From positions 1 through 60,243 of the forward strand of contig CACKTD010000005.1 in NCBI GenBank assembly GCA_902603055.1: DNA of 60,243 bases. The letters run 5' to 3'. The translations under genes were made by a program, and so were the position numbers. The notes under the pieces are model-generated. The model ran no database searches, was not told the DNA's origin, and saw nothing but the letters and a program-made list of their open reading frames with translations. The DNA is from Coxiellaceae bacterium. GTDB lineage: Bacteria > Pseudomonadota > Gammaproteobacteria > Comchoanobacterales > Comchoanobacteraceae. The first letter of the stretch is position 1, and every line of letters begins with the position of its first letter. This document shows positions 19,405-27,780 of the stretch, piece after piece.

Positions 19405-19869
19405 CTATATGGAATGTGGTAATGATGAATGGTGTGCAATTAACAACAGCTTTTCATCATTCTCAAACAACTTGAAAACCATTGTAGTTTCGGCTTTTAT
19501 AACTTTTTTTTGTTGATTTTCGAATAAAATTAATCCCTGCCACACAAGACCTTCAGATAAAATCTGATAATGATCTCTTACAAAATTTATAGAATTCCAT
19601 GACTGTATTGCAAAGCCTTTATCCTCTATGTAATTTTTGTCCTCACCCAAAAAATATGCTTTTGCAGAGGTTTTATTTGTTCGAAAAGGGTGTTCAACTG
19701 CTAATGTTGGTTTGAATAATACTACGCCATAATCATAAGCATAGTGAGATTTGATGAATGCATCACAAACTGTCTTGTAATCACCTTGGGATCGGTACAA
19801 ATTACCTATTTCCAAAATACAGTGTGCCCATGATTGAATTTGGGACTCAGCCCATTCTAAACGCTCCAC
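19405..19869 (-). CDS. NTF2/SnoaL-like fold protein, function unknown
   Basis: A 154-residue soluble protein without signal peptide. The pattern of helices followed by a strongly curved sheet (SWAHCILEIGNLYRSQGDYK, then VEHPFRTNKTSAKAYFLGE, then TTMVFKLFENDEKLLLIAHH) suggests an NTF2-like domain; this is a fold guess, not a recognised family. The start is GTG at 19869 with AGGAGGG in front. It begins 21 nt after sufD ends, so it is probably translated from the sufBCD message. Confidence 0.6.
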   Translation of the reverse strand: MERLEWAESQIQSWAHCILEIGNLYRSQGDYKTVCDAFIKSHYAYDYGVVLFKPTLAVEHPFRTNKTSAKAYFLGEDKNYIEDKGFAIQSWNSINFVRDHYQILSEGLVWQGLILFENQQKKVIKAETTMVFKLFENDEKLLLIAHHSSLPHSI

Positions 19870-19890
19870 AACATCCCTCCTAAAAATTAT

Positions 19891-21099
19891 TTAGATGTTA
19901 AGCTTATACCCATGTAATGCAACTCGGGATTTCATCCAATCATACCAGCCTTCAGGAAGTAGTTGCAAAACCTCTTCAATAAATCCACAAATGATCATAT
20001 TTTTGGCATGATCATAATCAATTCCTCGAGAACGAAGATATAAAAGTGCATTTTTGTTCAGTTGACCGATAGATGATCCGTGCTGGCATTGGACATCATC
20101 AATATCTATTTCAAGTTCAGGCCTTGAAAACACCTGACAAGATGAGGACAACATTAAAGCATGTGCTAATTGTCTTGCATCAGCACCAATGGCTGTTGGC
20201 TTCACTACTGCTTTTCCATGAAATACTGCTTTTCCATGATCGTCTGCTACAGAATAAAATTGTTGCATACTTTTACTTTTTCGTCCTTCATGCAAAATCT
20301 CGATTTCCCTATCATCAAATTGTTTGTCAGAGGGCAGTATCAAGCCCGATAATTGTGCACATGCATCTTCTTTTAAATTCAAAATCTGTTGTTCATGTGC
20401 CCATTGAGATTCAAAATTATAGTCAAATCCAGTATATGATGCCTTATTATCTAATGAAATATTCCTTTTTTGAATAATTATTGATTTTGGGCTGGCCCAT
20501 TGTAAGAACTCAAGTTTTGTATTTTGACTTTGATTTAGATTCAAAGCAATATTTAAGACAGACTGTGGATAAATAACACTTAATTTTACTTTTGCATTTA
20601 ATTTTGAGTCATCCAACAGAATATTCAAATTAATATTATGCCATTGGTTGATCTGTGTTGATAAAAATACAATATGTATTTCTTTAGAGGAACTGATATT
20701 AATCTCTAACAGATCATTCAAAGCTGCAATGTTTAATACATCAAAAAAATTATTATTTTTGAAATTTGATTTAATGATTTCTTGGTCATAGGACTCATGA
20801 AACAACTTGTCTTTTATGGAATCTCGATTCAAAAAGCGGCCGTCGACACAAAGATAGTCAATATGCTCTTTTTTTAAGCCAAACTCTTCTAACTGTTTGT
20901 CGATGATTTTTGATGCAGGTTGAGATAAATTATTTTCCCATTTATTTTCGACCCAACTAAATTGAGCATACTTCCAAGCTTCTGATTTACGAGAGGGCAG
21001 TTGTATTTTTTCTAAAGACTTTAAAGCTCGCTTCTGATATGAACGAAACCATTCCGGTGAATGCGAAGAATCTAAAATTTCGTTAAGGAATTTTTGCAT
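19891..21099 (-). CDS. sufD: Fe-S cluster assembly protein SufD
   Basis: SufD partners SufB and SufC in the SufBC2D scaffold. At 402 residues it has the divergent N-terminal part and the conserved right-handed helix core with FHGKAVVKPTAIGADARQLAHAL and the C-terminal block ELEIDIDDVQCQHGSSIGQL, where the conserved His is visible, followed by LYLRSRGIDYDHAKNMIICGF. Starts 3 nt after sufC. Confidence 0.95.
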   Translation of the reverse strand: MQKFLNEILDSSHSPEWFRSYQKRALKSLEKIQLPSRKSEAWKYAQFSWVENKWENNLSQPASKIIDKQLEEFGLKKEHIDYLCVDGRFLNRDSIKDKLFHESYDQEIIKSNFKNNNFFDVLNIAALNDLLEINISSSKEIHIVFLSTQINQWHNINLNILLDDSKLNAKVKLSVIYPQSVLNIALNLNQSQNTKLEFLQWASPKSIIIQKRNISLDNKASYTGFDYNFESQWAHEQQILNLKEDACAQLSGLILPSDKQFDDREIEILHEGRKSKSMQQFYSVADDHGKAVFHGKAVVKPTAIGADARQLAHALMLSSSCQVFSRPELEIDIDDVQCQHGSSIGQLNKNALLYLRSRGIDYDHAKNMIICGFIEEVLQLLPEGWYDWMKSRVALHGYKLNI

Positions 21100-21102
21100 T
21101 AT

Positions 21103-21837
21103 TCAAAGCCAACCATAACCTTCTTTTTCTAACTTTAAGGCCAGCTCATGATCACCTGATTTTACAATTTTACCATCTTTTAAAATATGGACAAAATCAG
21201 GTTTAATATAATTAAGAAGTCGTTGATAATGGGTTACAACAATAAAGCCATTTTTGTCATTTCGCATAGCATTTACACCCTCTGCCACTGTCTTCAAAGC
21301 ATCGATATCGAGACCAGAGTCAGTTTCGTCAAGTATTGCTATCTTAGGTTCTAAAACAAGCATTTGTAAAATTTCATTTCGCTTTTTTTCACCACCAGAG
21401 AAGCCGTCATTTAAGCTTCTTTGAAGTAGACTCTCATCCATACCAACCAACTTCATTTTTTCTTTGATAAATTCAATAACATCAAATGCATCCAAAGGTT
21501 CCTGATTGCGCGCTTTTCTGACGCTGTTAATTGCCGCTTGCAAAAAGACCATGTTGTTAACACCTGCGATCGATACAGGATACTGAAAGGCTAAAAACAA
21601 CCCTCTAACAGCTCGCTCTTCAGGAGCTAAATCATTGATAATATCTTTATCTAATAGCACGTGCCCCTTCGTTAACTCATAGGCCTCATTTCCAGCTATG
21701 ACTTGAGCTAATGTGCTTTTCCCTGAACCATTTGGTCCCATAATAGCGTGAACTTCTCCTGGCTTTACTGATAAGTTTAGCCCTCTAATGATTTCTTTAT
21801 TTTCAATAGATGCGTGTAAATTTTTTATTTCTAACAT
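21103..21837 (-). CDS. sufC: Fe-S cluster assembly ATPase SufC
   Basis: ABC-type ATPase of the SUF scaffold. The 244 residues show Walker A GPNGSGKST, Q-loop FLAFQYPVSIAGV, SufC-type signature NDGFSGGEKKRNEILQ and Walker B AILDETDSGLDIDAL, then VVTHYQRLL. The FSGGEKKRNEI and ETDSGLD forms are diagnostic for SufC. The start overlaps the sufB stop by one base. Confidence 0.97.
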   Translation of the reverse strand: MLEIKNLHASIENKEIIRGLNLSVKPGEVHAIMGPNGSGKSTLAQVIAGNEAYELTKGHVLLDKDIINDLAPEERAVRGLFLAFQYPVSIAGVNNMVFLQAAINSVRKARNQEPLDAFDVIEFIKEKMKLVGMDESLLQRSLNDGFSGGEKKRNEILQMLVLEPKIAILDETDSGLDIDALKTVAEGVNAMRNDKNGFIVVTHYQRLLNYIKPDFVHILKDGKIVKSGDHELALKLEKEGYGWL

Positions 21838-23267
21838 TAGCCGACACTTCCTTCTAGACTGATTTCTAATAACTTTTGGGCTTCAACAGCGAACTCCATT
21901 GGTAATTCCTTAAATACATTTTTGCAGAAACCACCTACAATTAAATTTACCGCTTCTTCTTCATTCAAGCCCCTTTGTCGGCAATAAAATAATTCTTCTT
22001 CTGATATCTTTGATGTTGTTGCTTCGTGCTCAACTTGGGCACTTGGATGTGCAACTTCAATATATGGGAAAGTATGTGCTCCACACTCATCAGAAAGTAG
22101 CAATGAGTCACACTCTGTATGGTTACGAGCATTTTCTGCAAGTGGGGATACTTTAACTAATCCTCGATATGTATTTTGACCTTTTCCGGTAGAAATACCC
22201 TTGGAAACAATAATACTGGAGGTATCTTTACCTAAATGGATCATCTTCGTGCCTGTATCAGCTTGTTGATGATTATTAACGACTGCAACTGAGTAAAAAG
22301 AGCCTCTTGAATGGTCTCCTTTTAGTATAACACTGGGGTATTTCCAAGTAATAGCTGAACCAGTTTCAACCTGTGTCCATGATATCTTCGCTCTTGCTTC
22401 GCGACAAATACCTCGTTTTGTCACGAAATTATAAATACCACCTTTACCATTTTCATCACCTGGATACCAGTTTTGAACAGTGGAATATTTAATTTCACTA
22501 TCTTCATGGGCAATTAATTCAACAACTGCGGCATGTAATTGATTTTCATCGCGCATCGGTGCACTACAACCCTCTAAATAACTTACATGACTTCCTTTAT
22601 CTGCAATAATCAATGTTCTCTCAAACTGCCCTGTATTCATTGCATTTATTCTAAAATAAGTTGAAAGCTCCATTGGGCAACGAACACCTTTGGGGATATA
22701 AACGAAAGAGCCATCACTAAAAACAGCTGAATTTAATGCTGCAAAAAAATTATCTCTGTAAGGTATAACAGTACCAATATACTGTTTGACAAGCGTTGGG
22801 TATTTCTCGACGGCTTCGGAGAATGGTAAGAAAATAACACCAGCGTCTGCAAGCTTTTCTTTGAATGTGGTTGCTACTGAAACACTATCGAATACCGCAT
22901 CCATTGCAACACCAGCAAGCATTTTCTGCTCATGTAAAGGAATACCAAGTCTTTCATAGGTTCTCAGTAACTCAGGGTCAACCTCATCCAAGCTTTTAGG
23001 TCGATCTTTCTGTGACTTTGGCTTAGAAAAATAACTAATTGCATCAAAATCGATAGGATTTATTTTTAATTTAGCCCAGTTGGGTTGGGTCATTGTTTTC
23101 CAATGCCTATAAGCTTTTAAACGAAACTCCAATAAGAACTTAGGCTCGTTTTTTTTTGCAGAAATTGCTCTAACAACATCTTCGTTTAGTCCTGGTGCAA
23201 AACTTTCTGCGGGAATATCTGATTCAAATCCATATTTGTATTGGTTTGATATTTTTGGTTTTACCAT
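21837..23267 (-). CDS. sufB: Fe-S cluster assembly scaffold SufB
   Basis: Main scaffold subunit of SufBC2D. The 476 residues include [33 protein letters not shown], the conserved [15 protein letters not shown] block, and [20 protein letters not shown], which holds the essential Cys used for sulfur transfer and a conserved His. The C-terminal [16 protein letters not shown] is typical. The ATG has no Shine-Dalgarno, and TATAAT lies 6 nt upstream. First gene of the sufB-C-D unit. Confidence 0.97.
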   Translation of the reverse strand: MVKPKISNQYKYGFESDIPAESFAPGLNEDVVRAISAKKNEPKFLLEFRLKAYRHWKTMTQPNWAKLKINPIDFDAISYFSKPKSQKDRPKSLDEVDPELLRTYERLGIPLHEQKMLAGVAMDAVFDSVSVATTFKEKLADAGVIFLPFSEAVEKYPTLVKQYIGTVIPYRDNFFAALNSAVFSDGSFVYIPKGVRCPMELSTYFRINAMNTGQFERTLIIADKGSHVSYLEGCSAPMRDENQLHAAVVELIAHEDSEIKYSTVQNWYPGDENGKGGIYNFVTKRGICREARAKISWTQVETGSAITWKYPSVILKGDHSRGSFYSVAVVNNHQQADTGTKMIHLGKDTSSIIVSKGISTGKGQNTYRGLVKVSPLAENARNHTECDSLLLSDECGAHTFPYIEVAHPSAQVEHEATTSKISEEELFYCRQRGLNEEEAVNLIVGGFCKNVFKELPMEFAVEAQKLLEISLEGSVG

Positions 23268-23273
23268 AGTTTA

Positions 23274-23302
23274 ATTATAATAGATAAATCACTAAAAACC
23301 AA
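23274..23302 (-). promoter_or_regulatory. Predicted promoter of sufBCD, leaderless type
   Basis: Minus-strand TTGGTT (23302-23297), 17-nt spacer, TATAAT (23279-23274), then 6 nt to the sufB ATG at 23267. It fills most of the 47-nt gap after msrA. Confidence 0.5.
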
Positions 23303-23314
23303 GCTTAAACTGAC

Positions 23315-23815
23315 TTACTTCCAGATATTTTTACAACGAGACTCCCTGCCACTGGCATGGAGATAACACTCGTAATATTTAGGATTCTTGAGATAGAATT
23401 TCTGATGGTATACTTCAGCTGGATAAAAATCAGAAGCTGGGAGGATTAAAGTTTGAACTACTTTACCAAGTTTTTCTTCAACATTTTGTTTAGACTTAAT
23501 GGCAGTTTCTTTTTGAGACTGGTTAGTATAAAAAATAACTGATTGATATTGTTGTCCTCTGTCAGCAAATTGACCTGTAATATCAAATGGGTCGATAATT
23601 TTCCAAAATAGGTCTAGAACCATATCTAAGCTCTTAAAATTTTCAATTGAACATACTTCAAAATGCCCAGTTGTCCCTGTACAGACTTCCTCATATTTGG
23701 GATTCGCCAAATCTCCACCCATGTAGCCTGGCATGCACTGGATGCCCTTTTGTGCAGAAAACTTTGCCTCCACACACCAGAAGCACCCTCCTCCTAGAAA
23801 AATCCTAGACTTCAT
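23315..23815 (-). CDS. msrA: Peptide methionine sulfoxide reductase MsrA
   Basis: Reduces methionine-S-sulfoxide in proteins. I choose the ATG at 23815 (166 residues, [20 protein letters not shown]); an upstream TTG at 23827 is less likely. The catalytic GCFWC motif (Cys11), [17 protein letters not shown] and [16 protein letters not shown] are conserved, and YHQKFYLKN gives the C-terminal signature. Overlaps the end of msrB by 11 nt, so the two stereospecific reductases are translationally coupled. Confidence 0.96.
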   Translation of the reverse strand: MKSRIFLGGGCFWCVEAKFSAQKGIQCMPGYMGGDLANPKYEEVCTGTTGHFEVCSIENFKSLDMVLDLFWKIIDPFDITGQFADRGQQYQSVIFYTNQSQKETAIKSKQNVEEKLGKVVQTLILPASDFYPAEVYHQKFYLKNPKYYECYLHASGRESRCKNIWK

Positions 23816-24170
23816 CACGACCCTCAAAACTCAATGCTAATGAATTAATACAATATCTTAAACCAGTTGGTGCAGGGCCATCTTCAAAAACATGGCCTAG
23901 ATGTGCCTCACAATTTTTACATTGAACCTCAATGCGTGGAACGCCTAGAGAATTGTCTTCTGTAAGTAACACTTTACCAACGTTATCATAAAAACTTGGC
24001 CAACCAGAATATGAATTGAATTTATGTTTGGAGGAAAACAGAATCGTACTACAATTGATGCATTTATAAGTTCCATTTTCGTAAAAATCGTTATATTTTC
24101 CACTGAATGGACGTTCAGTGCCTTTATACCAAATAATTGATGCCACTTCAGGATTTGTAGAATCATTCAT
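23805..24170 (-). CDS. msrB: Peptide methionine sulfoxide reductase MsrB
   Basis: Reduces methionine-R-sulfoxide. At 121 residues it has the zinc-binding CINC and CKNC pairs (near residues 37-40 and 83-86), [25 protein letters not shown] with the catalytic Cys (near 107), and SLALSF at the end. The N-terminus is a little short compared with many MsrB but includes the whole domain. An extended -10 (TGTTATAAT) ends 7 nt before the ATG and no Shine-Dalgarno is present. Confidence 0.96.
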   Translation of the reverse strand: MNDSTNPEVASIIWYKGTERPFSGKYNDFYENGTYKCINCSTILFSSKHKFNSYSGWPSFYDNVGKVLLTEDNSLGVPRIEVQCKNCEAHLGHVFEDGPAPTGLRYCINSLALSFEGRDEV

Positions 24171-24177
24171 GTCTTAT

Positions 24178-24186
24178 ATTATAACA
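24178..24186 (-). promoter_or_regulatory. Extended -10 promoter of msrBA, leaderless type
   Basis: Minus-strand TGTTATAAT (TATAAT at 24183-24178) followed by 7 nt and the msrB ATG at 24170. No convincing -35, as often with extended -10 promoters. Confidence 0.5.
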
Positions 24187-24210
24187 CGGATTATTGTCCT
24201 TCGTGCACAC

Positions 24211-24561
24211 TTAAGAGCAATATTTTATTTTAATCTGCTTAAAAGTCTCATTCATTGCATTCTTCCAGGCATAGACTTCTTGCATATTGTTTTGTGTCAC
24301 ATAATCAGCGCAATTCAAATTATTCACAAAATTAATCATTGAACTCCAATTTTGATCCTTGTTGTTTTTCAAATATTGAGAAGTATTCACTGTGAATAAA
24401 CAAACTTGGTAACATGACTGAAAGTCCTTGCACTGATTTAAAATATTTTGACCAATTTGAAGTTGAAGACACTCGTCAGATACATCACTTTGAGCACTAC
24501 ATGTTGATACCATTACTATTGCTAAGCAAAAGCTTTTAATAATTATTTTTAAATTTCGCAT
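24211..24561 (-). CDS. Secreted Cys-rich protein, related to its divergent neighbour
   Basis: A 116-residue protein from the ATG at 24561, which has a perfect AGGAGG 6 nt upstream; the longer reading from 24582 lacks such a site. The signal peptide (MRNLKIIIKSFCLAIVMVST, cut near CSAQ) is followed by a mature part with six cysteines, including ILNQCKDFQSCYQVC and a terminal KIKYC. The same Cys spacing and several identical residues occur in the divergent gene at 24687, so the two are paralogs. Even Cys number and export suggest disulfide-bonded periplasmic or secreted proteins. Family and function unknown to me. Confidence 0.7.
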   Translation of the reverse strand: MRNLKIIIKSFCLAIVMVSTCSAQSDVSDECLQLQIGQNILNQCKDFQSCYQVCLFTVNTSQYLKNNKDQNWSSMINFVNNLNCADYVTQNNMQEVYAWKNAMNETFKQIKIKYCS

Positions 24562-24686
24562 ATCAAACCTCCTACAGATCAAATAATGAATGTAAAAAAA
24601 ATAAAATACAACTTTTAATTGACATTAATAAATCATTTTGTGATTTTATTACTAACTATTAAACAATTAATATGAGGATTTTAGTT

Positions 24687-25016
24687 ATGATGAAAAAATT
24701 TATGTTAATATCAACTATTGCAACATGCTCCATTGCTTTTGCGGGTGAAAAATGTTCGATTAATGAAAAAATTCAGACACTTTGCAATCAGGCAGACAGA
24801 GCAACAGAGGTATTGGATCAGTGTCAAGATTATGAAAGCTGCCAAGCTTCATGCAACATCATCAAAACCGAATTAGCTAAAATTAATAACCAAGAAATCC
24901 AAGTAAAACATTGCAATTTTGAAAAAGAAAAAATAGGAATTATAAAAGCTACATATCAGCTGCTTTCTGAAAACATTAAGTTTGGTAAGAAAAAATACTG
25001 CGAACCAAGCGAATAA
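24687..25016 (+). CDS. Secreted Cys-rich protein, paralog of the divergent gene
   Basis: A 109-residue protein starting at ATG 24687 (GAGGA 8 nt upstream). Signal peptide MMKKFMLISTIATCSIAFAG, cleaved near AFA-GEK. The mature region has seven cysteines, with VLDQCQDYESCQASC and GKKKYC matching NQCKDFQSCYQVC and KIKYC of the neighbour on the other strand. A TTGACA at 24619-24624 in the shared 125-nt intergenic region may be part of its promoter, but the -10 is unclear. Followed by a hairpin. No known family recognised. Confidence 0.7.
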   Translation: MMKKFMLISTIATCSIAFAGEKCSINEKIQTLCNQADRATEVLDQCQDYESCQASCNIIKTELAKINNQEIQVKHCNFEKEKIGIIKATYQLLSENIKFGKKKYCEPSE

Positions 25017-25037
25017 ATTTTATTTTTTAATTTCAAC

Positions 25038-25071
25038 ATAATGGGAGGGGCGGGATTCCTCTTCCCATTAT
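25038..25071. terminator. Hairpin after the Cys-rich gene
   Basis: ATAATGGGA (25038-25046) pairs perfectly with TCCCATTAT (25063-25071); the loop is G/C-rich. It lies 22 nt after the stop codon at 25016. The following T-run is poor, so termination is likely but not certain. Confidence 0.5.
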
Positions 25072-25106
25072 TCTTAAAATCAGGTAGTATTCCACTAACA
25101 AAATCG

Positions 25107-25112
25107 TATAAT
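25107..25112 (+). promoter_or_regulatory. -10 element of the glycyl-tRNA synthetase gene
   Basis: Perfect TATAAT 19 nt before the ATG, with AGAGGA as ribosome-binding site in the short leader. The -35 is not recognisable. Confidence 0.4.
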
Positions 25113-25131
25113 TTGAATTTAGAGGAATGTC

Positions 25132-26508
25132 ATGTCTGCAGCATCAATGGATCAATTAGTAGCACTCTGTAAGCGAAGAGGCTTTATTTACCAAAATGCC
25201 CAAATATATGGTGGCCTTCAAGGGTTCTATGATTTTGGCCCCTTAGGTGTTGAGCTAAAAAACAACTTGAAGGATTGTTGGTGGAAATCAATTGTCCATG
25301 GAACCTTAAAGGTTTATGGACTTGATACTTCCATAATTACTCATCGTCAGATTCTTAAACAATCTGGTCATGAAGATACATTTAGTGATCCAATGGTTGA
25401 TTGCAGATCCTGTAAGGCACGTCACAGAGCAGACCATATCGATAAAAATTGCACCAATTGTGATAGCGATGACCTTACTGAACCACGCCCCTTCCACTTA
25501 ATGTTTAAGACGCAAATTGGACCAGTTGCTGATGATAGCTCGTTAGCTTATTTAAGACCTGAAACAGCTCAAGGTATCTTTGTTAACTTTAAAAATATTG
25601 TTGATAGTTTTTCACCAAAACTTCCTTTTGGTATAGCGCAAATGGGTAAAGCATTTCGCAATGAAATCACACCACGAAATTTCATATTTCGTGTAAGAGA
25701 GTTCGAACAAATGGAGTTAGAGTTTTTTGTTGATCCGAGTGAGGATGATAAGTGGTATGAATATTGGGTTCAAGAACGACAAAATTGGTGGGAAGCACAA
25801 GGTATTAGCAAAGAAAATATGAAGCTAGAAATCGCCGAAGAACCTGCCCACTATGCAAAAGCAACAACTGATATTCTGTATAAATTTCCTCATGGGTTTG
25901 AGGAACTTGAGGGCATTGCAAATAGAACAGACTTTGATTTAGGATCTCATACAAAAGCTCAAGAAGAGCTGAATGTTCAATCAAATGTTCTACCTAACAA
26001 GGATAGTACGGCAAAACTTAGCATTCAGAATTTAGATAACAAAACGACTGTTCCATTTGTGATCGAGCCGTCTGCAGGTGTAGAGAGAGGTTTTTTAGCC
26101 ATAATTAATGAAGCATTTCACATTGAAAAGTTAGAAAATGGACAAGAGCGTTGTGTTTTAAAATTAAAACCCCATTTAGCACCAATTAAGGCTGCAGTAA
26201 TTCCACTTGCAAAAAACAAACCTAAAATGATTGAATATGTAGATAAAATTGCATTGATGTTAAGCAAGGCAAGTATTGGAAAAATTGAAGTTGAAAAAAT
26301 TGGCAACATTGGTAAAGCTTATCGTCGGCACGATGAAATTGGAACTCCCTGCTGTATTACTGTTGACTTTGATACCATTGGCGCAGATGACAGCGATGCA
26401 AAATTACATGATACCGTAACGATTCGTGATCGTGATTCACTACAACAAACTCGTGTACCAATCTCGCAACTTGTAAACTTCCTAAGAGACTCCTACTCCC
26501 AGGTTTAG
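25132..26508 (+). CDS. glyS: Glycyl-tRNA synthetase, single-chain alpha2 type
   Basis: Charges tRNA-Gly. The 458 residues form the homodimeric class II enzyme found in archaea, eukaryotes, mycoplasmas, staphylococci and actinobacteria, not the alpha2-beta2 GlyQ/GlyS usual in gammaproteobacteria. Visible: motif 1 region [19 protein letters not shown], a Cys-rich insert ([12 protein letters not shown]...CTNC) probably binding zinc, motif 2 [20 protein letters not shown], motif 3 [16 protein letters not shown], and an anticodon-binding domain from about residue 345. Length matches the S. aureus type. Transfer from another lineage is inferred. Confidence 0.95.
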   Translation: MSAASMDQLVALCKRRGFIYQNAQIYGGLQGFYDFGPLGVELKNNLKDCWWKSIVHGTLKVYGLDTSIITHRQILKQSGHEDTFSDPMVDCRSCKARHRADHIDKNCTNCDSDDLTEPRPFHLMFKTQIGPVADDSSLAYLRPETAQGIFVNFKNIVDSFSPKLPFGIAQMGKAFRNEITPRNFIFRVREFEQMELEFFVDPSEDDKWYEYWVQERQNWWEAQGISKENMKLEIAEEPAHYAKATTDILYKFPHGFEELEGIANRTDFDLGSHTKAQEELNVQSNVLPNKDSTAKLSIQNLDNKTTVPFVIEPSAGVERGFLAIINEAFHIEKLENGQERCVLKLKPHLAPIKAAVIPLAKNKPKMIEYVDKIALMLSKASIGKIEVEKIGNIGKAYRRHDEIGTPCCITVDFDTIGADDSDAKLHDTVTIRDRDSLQQTRVPISQLVNFLRDSYSQV

Positions 26509-26537
26509 TTGCAACAGGTGAAATTTTAACCGATTTG

Positions 26538-26546
26538 TGCTAATTT
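26538..26546 (+). promoter_or_regulatory. Extended -10 promoter of the glutaminase gene, leaderless type
   Basis: TGCTAATTT (TGn plus TAATTT at 26541-26546) ends 6 nt before the ATG at 26553. No Shine-Dalgarno sequence between it and the start. Confidence 0.35.
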
Positions 26547-26552
26547 AGTAAT

Positions 26553-27776
26553 ATGATAAATTTTAAGAAGTTTAGATCTTTAATACCTCAAACTTACAGA
26601 AATATTACAAAACTCTCGAAGAGTGAAATTATTGATTTTCTCAAACAGAAAGGGATTACTACTACAGATCAAAGGTTAGAAACTTTTTTCAATACAGATG
26701 AAGAAAAATTTGTAATGAAAGATTTACCAGAATCAGAAATTTCTTTTTTAATCAAACTTTTTAATGATGATTTAATCATACCTAATTTTCAATCATTTAC
26801 GGATCGGATCAACCATATTTCAGAAGAAGTGCTCAGCAATTGTAATGGTAAAGTTGCAGATTACATTCCTGAACTAAAATCTGTCGATCCAAAGCACTTT
26901 GCAGTCTCAATCGTAACAATTGACGGCCAATGTTATAATTTTGGGGATACAGAATCGCGCTTTTGTATTCAATCAACATGCAAGCCCATTAATTATTGCA
27001 TCGCACTTGAAAGCCTTGGAGAAACTAAAGTACACCAGTTTATTGGAAGAGAACCTAGTGGTAGGAAATTTAACGAGGTAACTTTGAATCAGTTTGGCTT
27101 ACCTCACAATCCCCTTATTAATGCTGGAGCAATGATGTGTTGTGCGCTAATTGAACCTAGCCTATCCATTGTTGATCGTTTTGATTATATTAAAAGTTTC
27201 TGGCAGAAAATGTTAGTTAATCAAAAAACTGGATTTGATCAGGCTACATATGAATCAGAAAAACTAACTGCTAATCGTAATTTTGCTCTAGCACATTTAA
27301 TGCAAGAAGTCGGCGCATTTCCAAACAATACTAATATTGAGGAAACACTTGATCTTTATATTCGCAATTGCTCTATGACACTCAATGCTTCAAGCTTAGC
27401 GTCTGCAGGAGCTACTTTAGCAAACGGTGGTATTTCGCCATTTACTAATTCTAGAATTTTCTCAAGTGAGACTGTAAAGGACTGTCTGACAATCATGTCA
27501 TTTTGTGGAATGTATGATTTTTCAGGAGAGTTTGCTTTTAAGGTAGGTATACCAGCAAAATCAGGTGTTTCAGGGGCGATCATGCTAGTTGTTCCTAATG
27601 TTATGGGTATTGCTATTTGGTCTCCAAATTTAGACGAGTATGGTAATAGTGTCCGTGGTGTGGAATTTGCGCATAAGTTAACTGAAATATTTAATCTTCA
27701 CTATTTCGATAGTTTAGTCGGCAATAGTTCAAAGATTGACCCTCGAAGTAATTTCAGCAATTTCAAACATAAATAG
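26553..27776 (+). CDS. glsA: Glutaminase with eukaryote-like N-terminal domain
   Basis: Hydrolyses glutamine to glutamate and ammonia. The 407 residues hold the serine-dependent glutaminase domain from about residue 98, with the S-x-x-K nucleophile pair in QSTCKP (Ser141, Lys144), REPSGRKFNE, NPLINAGAM and GMYDFSGEFAF. The first ~95 residues (SKSEIIDFLKQKGITTTDQR, DDLIIPNFQSFTDRI) resemble the EF-hand-like region that precedes the catalytic domain in animal kidney-type GLS, which plain bacterial GlsA lacks. It seems to be transcribed alone and meets dnaX tail to tail, 4 nt apart. Confidence 0.92.
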   Translation: MINFKKFRSLIPQTYRNITKLSKSEIIDFLKQKGITTTDQRLETFFNTDEEKFVMKDLPESEISFLIKLFNDDLIIPNFQSFTDRINHISEEVLSNCNGKVADYIPELKSVDPKHFAVSIVTIDGQCYNFGDTESRFCIQSTCKPINYCIALESLGETKVHQFIGREPSGRKFNEVTLNQFGLPHNPLINAGAMMCCALIEPSLSIVDRFDYIKSFWQKMLVNQKTGFDQATYESEKLTANRNFALAHLMQEVGAFPNNTNIEETLDLYIRNCSMTLNASSLASAGATLANGGISPFTNSRIFSSETVKDCLTIMSFCGMYDFSGEFAFKVGIPAKSGVSGAIMLVVPNVMGIAIWSPNLDEYGNSVRGVEFAHKLTEIFNLHYFDSLVGNSSKIDPRSNFSNFKHK

Positions 27777-27780
27777 TTTC

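Noticed and set aside
23090-23170. A9 run near the start of sufB as a slippage site
   Set aside because: It lies inside a conserved frame early in the gene where slippage would only destroy the protein; AT-rich genomes have many such runs by chance.
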